Source: Merismopedia glauca CCAP 1448/3 (lineage in GTDB: Bacteria; Cyanobacteriota; Cyanobacteriia; Cyanobacteriales; CCAP-1448). Taken from it: a stretch of 33,426 bases of DNA. Both the position numbers and the translations under genes were made by a program. The stretch is from positions 1-33,426 of the forward strand of contig NZ_PVWJ01000054.1 of the NCBI RefSeq assembly GCF_003003775.1, given 5' to 3'. Shown piece by piece: positions 1-5,411 of the stretch; positions within the stretch are counted from its first letter, which is position 1, and every line of letters starts with the position of its first letter. The notes beneath the pieces were generated by a model, which saw only the letters and a list, made by a program, of their open reading frames with translations, made no database searches and was not told the origin of the DNA.

Positions 1-183
1 TTACCCTGCCTCCATCTTAGAGATTTATTGTCTTAATCTCTACATTCTAGTTCTCGGAGAGTGACAGAAGAGGGTTATATTAAAGCAAGGTTTGATATAA
101 TTATTTTCTCATTAAAACTTCACGAAAAAAGCGATTGTGGCGTTTTAATTGTGAGCTAATAAAACTCAAGAATTGTGATTTGC
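1..183. other. AT-rich leader upstream of the IS630 transposase
   Basis: No open frame or RNA gene is visible. This stretch should contain the left end of the insertion sequence, but I could not find an inverted repeat that pairs convincingly with the sequence just downstream of the transposase, so the element boundary is unresolved. Confidence 0.4.
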
Positions 184-1173
184 ATGAGATATATTAAAGG
201 CTTAACTCAAGAAACATTAAAACTTTTAGAGAGAATTTACCCAGAAAGCAAATATGCTCAAGTCAGACAGAGAGCACATTGTCTCAGATTAAGTTATGAA
301 GGTTATCAAATATCCGAACTGATGCGAATATTTAAAGTAAGTCGTAACACAATTTATCACTGGTTCAATAATTGGGAAGCATCCAGTTTGGTGGGACTCT
401 ATAATAATCCCGGTCGTGGTCGGAAAAAGATTTTTAATGTGGCTCAAGAAATGATCGTGAAATATTGGGTTAAATCCACACCCAAAAATCTGAGAAAAGT
501 TCAAAACAGAATCGAAGAAGAATGGGGAATAACAGTTAGTAAAGATACCATCAAAAGAGTCTTAAAATTAGCTCAAATGGGATGGCATCGAATTCAAAGG
601 ACTATGGGAGGAACTCCTATTCCTGAACTTTATGCCCAAAAAATCCAGGAATTAGAGCAATTGAAAGCACAAGAGTCTCGGGGAGAAATAGAAATTAGAT
701 ATGTCGATGAAAGTGGATTTTGTTTAACTCCATATATTCCTTATGCTTGGCAAGAAAGTCAACAGAAAATAGTGGTGACTTTTCACCACAGTAAAAGATT
801 AAATGTCTTGGGGTTTTTAATTCGAAAAAATGAACTAGAAGCCTATAGGTTCGAGTGCAGTATTAATAGCGACATAGTGATAGCCTGCATCGATAAATTT
901 AGCGAACAAATCACTCAAAAAACTGTTTTAATTTTGGACAATTCTTCGATCCATCAAAATAGTTTTTTATGGGATCGAAAAGAGGAGTGGTCAAAAAAAG
1001 GACTAGATATCTTCTTTCTGCCAACTTATTCTCCTCAAGTGAATATCATCGAAATATTATGGCGATTCATGAAATACCAATGGTTAGAAATAGATGCTTA
1101 TGAAAGTTATTCAACTTTAGTAGAAGCCGCCTTTAAAAATCCTCAAAAACTTTGGAACGGAATATACAATTAA
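184..1173 (+). CDS. IS630-family transposase, frameshifted at its 3' end
   Basis: This is a DDE transposase that would cut and paste its own element, normally into TA dinucleotides. An N-terminal helix-turn-helix region (about residues 20-65, containing VSRNTIYHWF) is followed by an RNase H-like core. The catalytic triad is visible as D175 (YVDESGF), D252 (LILDNSSIH) and E290 (in NIIEILWRF), numbered from the ATG at 184. A GTG at 175 is in frame, but ATG at 184 gives the usual family start MRYIKGL. The frame closes at 1173 with a non-family tail (QKLWNGIYN). Reading the +1 frame from about 1148 gives KNFGTEYTINFA and a stop at 1181-1183, which is the normal family ending. A small indel near 1140-1150 has therefore changed the last residues. 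All three catalytic residues lie upstream of it, so activity is uncertain. Confidence 0.9.
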   Translation: MRYIKGLTQETLKLLERIYPESKYAQVRQRAHCLRLSYEGYQISELMRIFKVSRNTIYHWFNNWEASSLVGLYNNPGRGRKKIFNVAQEMIVKYWVKSTPKNLRKVQNRIEEEWGITVSKDTIKRVLKLAQMGWHRIQRTMGGTPIPELYAQKIQELEQLKAQESRGEIEIRYVDESGFCLTPYIPYAWQESQQKIVVTFHHSKRLNVLGFLIRKNELEAYRFECSINSDIVIACIDKFSEQITQKTVLILDNSSIHQNSFLWDRKEEWSKKGLDIFFLPTYSPQVNIIEILWRFMKYQWLEIDAYESYSTLVEAAFKNPQKLWNGIYN

Positions 1174-1181
1174 TTTTGCCT

Positions 1182-1472
1182 AAGTACTTAGTGCAGGATA
1201 ACGGTTCAATACATCGATGCCAAGAGGTGCAGCAGTTATGGTCAAATTGGGAACAGATGGGTTTGTACATCTTCTTTTTGCCCAAATATTGCTCGGAAAT
1301 GAACCCCATTGAATTGGAATGGCAACACCTGAAAAAAGATGAACTGGCGGGAAAAATGTTTGACGACGAGTTAGAACTTGCCTATGCCGTAATTGATGGT
1401 GTTCAAGCTAGAGGGGAAAAAGGAAACCATAGTACACAACGCGTCAAATTTAACTCCAATCGCTCTGCTTAA
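1182..1472 (+). pseudogene. C-terminal remnant of a second IS630-family transposase
   Basis: The frame encodes only the last third of a DDE transposase. It carries the second catalytic Asp (LVQDNGSIHRC) and the final Glu (SEMNPIELEWQHLK), but the N-terminal helix-turn-helix and first Asp are absent. It belongs to a different IS630 subgroup from the upstream copy, because the sequence around both motifs differs. Homology begins within a few bases of the stop of the upstream transposase, so the two elements are fused end to end. No start codon with a ribosome binding site is visible. It is a fossil and should not give an active enzyme. Confidence 0.8.
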
Positions 1473-1717
1473 CTTGTCTTTACATACTGATAAATTTCCC
1501 CGCCGACTTACTTACAGAGAATAATTCATACCCTTGATGATTGTCTACTAGATATTAGTTCTGGATCTGAGCAGGAGGAGGAGGAAGAACCACAAGATTG
1601 AGTTCTCCATATTATTCGCGATGGATAATTGCGAATAATGTTTCTTTCTTTATTCTTGCACATTTGGGATGCTCCCCGCTTTATTTATCTAAATTACACC
1701 AATTTTAATTTCTAGTA

Positions 1718-1776
1718 AGATGCGTTGGCGATTAAAATCGCGACTATACAAACAAAGTCCGCCTACGCGGACTTTA
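1718..1776 (+). repeat. Dispersed repeat, copy 1 (agtccgc hairpin)
   Basis: The sequence gatgcgttggcgattaaaat is followed by ctatacaaacaaagtccgcc and gcggact. It contains two small hairpins: gcgatt/aatcgc and agtccgc-ctac-gcggact. Near-identical copies lie at 7199-7253 (same strand) and about 5219-5256 (opposite strand). Loop bases vary (ctac, ctgc, gcag) while the stem is constant. Confidence 0.75.
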
Positions 1777-1798
1777 AGATCGAACCAACTATTGTGGA

Positions 1799-1823
1799 GT
1801 AGGGTAGGCAATGCCTACCCTAC
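1799..1823. terminator. 12-bp inverted repeat at the 3' end of ppx
   Basis: Arms gtagggtaggca and tgcctaccctac are separated by one base, 14 bases past the ppx stop codon on the minus strand. The GTAG...CTAC outline matches other hairpins in this window (5170, 12090, 12191, 15007, 27852, 31230). It may end the ppx transcript, but there is no clear U-tract, so terminator activity is inferred. Confidence 0.45.
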
Positions 1824-1837
1824 CTATGGTGTCTGGT

Positions 1838-3478
1838 TTATCGACATAAAGTGGCGATCGCTTTCACTCCATATTCTGCTTCAAATACAGGTTTTTTATA
1901 TTCTAAACTCCACAATTCTAAACCACAATCATCATCTGGATCGGTTGGTTTTAACCACAAATGTAAGTCTCTAGAGTGTTCGTCATATTCGCAATAAATT
2001 TCCGAGATACCTCCAATTTGTCTTCGATCTAAAGCCACTGCTAACCTCAACAAAGCACTTAATTGAGAAACTATTTGACGGTGAATTTTACTGGGTAAAT
2101 TCTGATAGTTGGGATGCTTTTTCTTAGGCGAACTTTTACGATGATAACGAGCAATATTAGCAATAGTATCTATTTCCGCATCGGTAAAACCTAATAGTTC
2201 TCCATAGCGAATTAGGTAATAGGAATGTTTGTGGTGATTTCCATGACTGACAAAATGACCGCAATTATGTAATATAGCCGCAGATCGCAATAATTCTCTT
2301 TCTTCTGCACCCCAAAAATGCAACTTTCCTTGAGTCTGATCGAATAAACTTAGGGCAAATTCCGCTACTCGTTGGCTGTAATCTAGGTTAACGCCGTATT
2401 TCTTGGCTATTTTTAAGGTACTGCGCTGTCTAATTGAACTTTGATAGCGCAATCTATCTTCAATTAACCCGTGAGTCAGCATCCAATCTACGATTACCCC
2501 TTCTCGCAAACTGCGTTCGCACACAGTTAGGGTATGCACTCCCAGCATCACCATCGCTTCTTGTAAAATTAAGGCTCCAGCTAGGATAATTTCGGCGCGA
2601 CGTTCAGAAATTCCAGGAATCGTAGCTCTTTCTGAGTAGGACATCCGCCGCAGGCGTTGGACTAGTTCTCGCAAGTCTTGTAAAGTAAATTGATAGCCGG
2701 TTAGGGGTGAGGGGACTGTACCTAACTTTTCACGAGCATGAATGATGGCAATAGTTTCAATCGTGCCAGAAGTACCGACTAAACGGGGAATTTCACTGGC
2801 TTTTAACTGACTGCGTAACTCATCAACCGCCCTTTCTAATTGTCCTTTAATAAAGGCTTGAAGATAGAAAAATTCGCCCTGACTGATGGGATCTGTGGTT
2901 ACAAATTCTGAGGTTAAGCGCACCGCACCAACTTTGGTACTGCTCAATGTTCGGGGTTCTTGACTATCAGCTAAAATTAATTCTGTAGAACCGCCACCAA
3001 TATCAATAATGATATGGGGTTGGTTTTGAAAATCCATTACCGACAAGACACCAAGATAAATTCTCCGCGCTTCCTCTTGACCTGAAATTAGGTTAACCTC
3101 TAAATTGAGTTCTGCATAAATCTGTTTGATAAAATCTCCCCCATTTGGTGCTTCTCTGACGGCGCTAGTGGCTACAGCAACTACCTGTTCGGCGCTAAGG
3201 TATTTTGCTACCTCTTGAAACCGCCGCAAAGCGTTAATTCCCCTCGACATGGCTTCTAGAGTCAGATAACCAGTTTCCAAATCGCGATCGCCCAACCGCA
3301 CTGTTTCTTTGTCTTGAGCCACAATAGTAAAAGCTGGGATACTCGGTTGTACTTTGACAACTACCATATGAAACGAGTTCGTACCGATATCTATAGCTGC
3401 TATGATGCGATCGCCTTCTGTACTATTCGCCATAAACGCTTGGATATTTTCTTGAGGCTTAGCTGTTGAATTAACCAT
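1838..3478 (-). CDS. ppx: Exopolyphosphatase, Ppx/GppA family
   Basis: The enzyme releases phosphate from the ends of inorganic polyphosphate; GppA relatives also hydrolyse pppGpp. The ASKHA nucleotide-binding fold is clear: phosphate-1 motif AAIDIGTNSFHM (residues 27-38), the SGQEEARRIYLGV segment (about 132-144) and phosphate-2 motif IIDIGGGSTELI (about 157-168). A C-terminal HD-like helical domain follows, with ILHNCGHFVSHGNHHKHSYY near residue 405. The length of 546 aa fits the two-domain cyanobacterial form. An internal ATG at residue 16 (MANSTEG) is an alternative start, leaving a short variable N-terminus. As I recall, ppx sits next to the plastoquinone prenyltransferase gene in several cyanobacteria. 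Here the two are divergent and separated by about 4 kb of accessory genes. Confidence 0.93.
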   Translation of the reverse strand: MVNSTAKPQENIQAFMANSTEGDRIIAAIDIGTNSFHMVVVKVQPSIPAFTIVAQDKETVRLGDRDLETGYLTLEAMSRGINALRRFQEVAKYLSAEQVVAVATSAVREAPNGGDFIKQIYAELNLEVNLISGQEEARRIYLGVLSVMDFQNQPHIIIDIGGGSTELILADSQEPRTLSSTKVGAVRLTSEFVTTDPISQGEFFYLQAFIKGQLERAVDELRSQLKASEIPRLVGTSGTIETIAIIHAREKLGTVPSPLTGYQFTLQDLRELVQRLRRMSYSERATIPGISERRAEIILAGALILQEAMVMLGVHTLTVCERSLREGVIVDWMLTHGLIEDRLRYQSSIRQRSTLKIAKKYGVNLDYSQRVAEFALSLFDQTQGKLHFWGAEERELLRSAAILHNCGHFVSHGNHHKHSYYLIRYGELLGFTDAEIDTIANIARYHRKSSPKKKHPNYQNLPSKIHRQIVSQLSALLRLAVALDRRQIGGISEIYCEYDEHSRDLHLWLKPTDPDDDCGLELWSLEYKKPVFEAEYGVKAIATLCR

Positions 3479-3617
3479 CCCAACTCGTTTATTACTTGGT
3501 GTTACTGCTAAAAATCACGATATCCTTAAAAGCGATCGCTATGCGTTGAGAAAAGTTACAAAAATTCAATTCCTTCACTCATATTGGTTCAGCCTTTTTC
3601 AAGTAAAGAGGACGTTG

Positions 3618-4184
3618 ATGATGGTACAAGTATCGCAGAAAGCGATCGCTCTAGAGGAGTTTCTGAAATTACCAGAAACAAAGCCAGCCAGTGAATATAT
3701 CAATGGACAGGCGATTCAAAAGCCAATGCCACAGGGAAAACATAGCAAATTACAGGGAAAATTAGTCACTGCTATCAATCAGGCGGTTGAAGAGCCAAAA
3801 ATTGGACTAGCGTTTCCAGAACTGAGGTGTACGTTTGGCGGTAGATCGATTGTCCCTGATATTTCTGTATTCGCCTGGAATCGAATTCCCGTAGATGCTA
3901 CCGGAGATATTGCCAATGTCTTCCCCATTTATCCAGACTGGACTATCGAAATCCTCTCACCCGAGCAAAGTCCGACCAAAGTGACAGGCAATATTTTGCA
4001 CTGTTTGAAGCAGGGATGTCAAATGGGTTGGCTCATCGATCCAAGCGATCGCTCTATCCTCATCTTCCCACCAAAACAGCAACCAGAATTGATGCAAGAA
4101 TCAGAAGATATTTTGCCTATCCCCCATTTTATTACCAATTTGCATCTAACAGTCGGCGATCTATTTAGTTGGTTGAAGTTGTGA
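3618..4184 (+). CDS. Uma2-family (PD-(D/E)XK) putative endonuclease
   Basis: This belongs to the Uma2/DUF820 family, which is greatly expanded in cyanobacteria and has a restriction-endonuclease-like fold; its biological substrates are unknown. The core is recognisable: LEEFLKLPE near the start, SEYINGQAIQKPMPQGKHS, then the active-site signature with Asp in SIVPDISVF and Glu in DWTIEILSPEQSPTKV, followed by GWLIDP and a C-terminal LTVGDLFSWL. I chose the ATG pair at 3618/3621 because aaagagga lies 5-6 bases upstream; a TTG at 3546 would add 24 residues unlike the family. It stands alone between ppx and an FHA fragment, with no partner gene. Such genes move often and may be mobile baggage. 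Confidence 0.85.
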   Translation: MMVQVSQKAIALEEFLKLPETKPASEYINGQAIQKPMPQGKHSKLQGKLVTAINQAVEEPKIGLAFPELRCTFGGRSIVPDISVFAWNRIPVDATGDIANVFPIYPDWTIEILSPEQSPTKVTGNILHCLKQGCQMGWLIDPSDRSILIFPPKQQPELMQESEDILPIPHFITNLHLTVGDLFSWLKL

Positions 4185-4202
4185 ATAAATTTTAATTAAG
4201 GC

Positions 4203-4385
4203 TCAAATTGCACTTAACAAAGCTTGCTGAATTGATAATATTTTAGCTTGTTGTTTCATCAAATCTAGTAATTGTAGGTTACAATCATCACCACGTCCGA
4301 TCGAACAGGTTGTGCGTTCAGTGAAAATTATTTCTTGTCCTTTAAATCGACCTTCAGTAACAGTTAAAGTGACTTGAGATGGCAT
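4203..4385 (-). pseudogene. Truncated FHA-domain protein
   Basis: The first 40 residues are the beginning of a forkhead-associated domain, the module that binds phosphothreonine. VTLTVTEGRFKGQEIIFTER forms the first strands and CSIGRGDDCNLQL carries the conserved Gly-Arg. The frame then leaves the family (DLMKQQAKILSIQQ...) and stops at 60 aa. The SxxH and NG motifs that complete the binding site are missing, so phosphopeptide binding is not expected. There is no convincing ribosome binding site. FHA proteins work with Ser/Thr kinases, and a kinase-FGE gene lies about 1 kb away on the same strand, but whether the two were once linked is only a guess. Confidence 0.6.
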
Positions 4386-4452
4386 AAATTAAGGAAGAGA
4401 GTGTAGTTGAGCTTGCGAAACCCAACTATAGGCATATAGAAAAATAAGGCAA

Positions 4453-4668
4453 TTATGTGAGAGCATCAAGTTTAGCAAGTATTCTCAAGCCTTCTTCGGG
4501 ATTGCCAGTTATTGCCATTGCCTTGAATCTGGTATAGGCATCAAATTCCGTCAGCGCGATGGTAGAAAGTTCTTCCATTAGCTTATTAACACTTACACCT
4601 TTAGATTGAGCCAGTTGTTTTAATTTGGTGTGTTTTTCGTCAGGTAAACGAATAGTTAAAGTCCCCAT
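4453..4668 (-). CDS. Ribbon-helix-helix antitoxin (partner of PIN toxin)
   Basis: This 71-residue protein has the Arc/CopG-type ribbon-helix-helix pattern: a beta strand (LTIRLPDE), helix 1 (KHTKLKQLAQSKG) and helix 2 (SVNKLMEELSTIALTEFD). The C-terminal tail (TRFKAMAITGNPEEGLRILAKLDAL) probably binds and blocks the toxin. It begins 6 bases after the PIN-domain gene on the same strand, so the two form an operon in which the toxin comes first. Antitoxins of this type usually repress their own operon; the palindrome at 5109-5120 just upstream of the toxin start is a candidate site. Confidence 0.8.
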   Translation of the reverse strand: MGTLTIRLPDEKHTKLKQLAQSKGVSVNKLMEELSTIALTEFDAYTRFKAMAITGNPEEGLRILAKLDALT

Positions 4669-4674
4669 TTGTAT

Positions 4675-5097
4675 TTAGCTCCTAATAATTTCTTCTGGTT
4701 TTAAAATAGATAAGTTTGGAAATAGTAATTGAGTATTACGGAAATCTTTAAGGTTTTTAGTGGCAATAATTTGAGCATTACCAGCAACAGCTAATTCTAT
4801 TAAGTGATTGTCAGCTTCATCTTTTAAGTTAGGTCGCCACAAGTAGTAAATAAAAACCCATTGACTGACACTCATAAATGAAGTTAGCAAAGCTGAAATT
4901 TCTGCCGAACTTAAAGAGCATTTACTAATTATCTCTTCTCGCGACATGACTGACTCATACTCGCAAAACAAAGCGTTTCCCATTAAAGGTTGATATTCTC
5001 GTTGCAAACATCGCCGGATAAGCTCTCTGCTTGCTCCTTTCGAGCCAATTAGGGCACTGATAAAAACGCTGGTATCAACCACAATATTGACAGTCAT
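4675..5097 (-). CDS. PIN-domain toxin of a type II toxin-antitoxin pair
   Basis: PIN domains are metal-dependent ribonucleases. The pattern fits the COG1569-type family (putative toxin component, PIN family): VVDTSVFISALIGSKGASREL at the N-terminus with the first acidic residue, an internal CEYESVMSREEI helix, then DEADNHLIELAVAGNAQIIATKNLKDF with the later acidic residues. I chose the ATG at 5097 (MTVNIVVDTS), the normal family start; a longer frame to 5181 runs into a dispersed repeat and adds 28 unrelated residues. The predicted target is RNA, but its identity cannot be read from sequence. The antitoxin gene follows 6 bases downstream. Confidence 0.82.
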   Translation of the reverse strand: MTVNIVVDTSVFISALIGSKGASRELIRRCLQREYQPLMGNALFCEYESVMSREEIISKCSLSSAEISALLTSFMSVSQWVFIYYLWRPNLKDEADNHLIELAVAGNAQIIATKNLKDFRNTQLLFPNLSILKPEEIIRS

Positions 5098-5108
5098 GAA
5101 CTTATGAT

Positions 5109-5120
5109 AGCATATATGCT
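5109..5120. promoter_or_regulatory. Palindrome upstream of the PIN toxin, candidate operator
   Basis: The perfect 12-bp palindrome agcatatatgct ends 12 bases before the chosen toxin start codon, where a ribbon-helix-helix repressor would be expected to bind. This is based on position and symmetry only. Confidence 0.35.
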
Positions 5121-5127
5121 GCCACAA

Positions 5128-5197
5128 GTAATACCAAATCACTAAATTTCTGCTACGTATGAATTCTCTGTAGGGGCGCAAGGCGTTGCGCCCCTAC
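5128..5197 (+). repeat. Arm-plus-hairpin repeat, copy A
   Basis: A conserved arm (ataccaaatcactaaat, then tgctac and ctctgtag) runs into a hairpin at 5170-5197 with arms gtaggggcgcaa and ttgcgcccctac around ggcg. Related copies are at 7254-7309, 27852-27929 (reverse) and 31189-31258. The arm is conserved between copies while the hairpin stem sequence differs. Confidence 0.75.
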
Positions 5198-5411
5198 CCA
5201 GAATTGTCGCTTAGCATTAGTCCGCGCAGGCGGACTTCGTTTGTATAGCCGCAGGTTTCAACCTGACGGTCAAGGGCTGTCCTACCAAGGTTTGCCAATC
5301 TCATCATATCCCAGGATTGGTTGCGTTGAAGAAGGAAACCCAACCTACGAAACTAAAGCGTCCAGCATGGTATTACCACAAGTTTCAACCTGAAAGCAAA
5401 AGGGCAGGGTG
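5198..5411. other. Repeat-rich intergenic stretch next to the kinase-FGE gene
   Basis: A reverse-strand copy of the agtccgc-hairpin repeat (about 5219-5256) is followed by small self-complementary pieces such as aggtttcaacct. This stretch lies directly 3' of the putative variable region of the kinase-FGE gene. I looked here for a template repeat or a reverse transcriptase and found neither. Confidence 0.55.

Larger units (their letters stand above)
1473..1837. other. Intergenic region with repeats and a gene-tail fragment
   Basis: About 365 bases lie between the transposase remnant and ppx. Roughly 1505-1601 (+) reads as the tail of an unidentified protein ending in an acidic run (SEQEEEEEPQD) with no start. 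From about 1718 comes a dispersed repeat with a 7-bp hairpin, and at 1799-1823 an inverted repeat next to the ppx stop codon. I see no intact gene. Confidence 0.5.

Noticed and set aside
1505-1601. Open frame ending in an acidic run (SEQEEEEEPQD)
   Set aside because: No start codon or recognisable domain; it could be a gene tail but cannot be assigned.
5098-5181. Longer N-terminus for the PIN toxin
   Set aside because: The additional 28 residues come from a dispersed repeat and the family start is MTVNIVVDTS.
5198-5411. Possible template repeat or reverse transcriptase next to the variable region
   Set aside because: I compared the region and the rest of the window by eye with the variable region and looked for RT motifs such as xADD; none was found. 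The retroelement, if present, is elsewhere.
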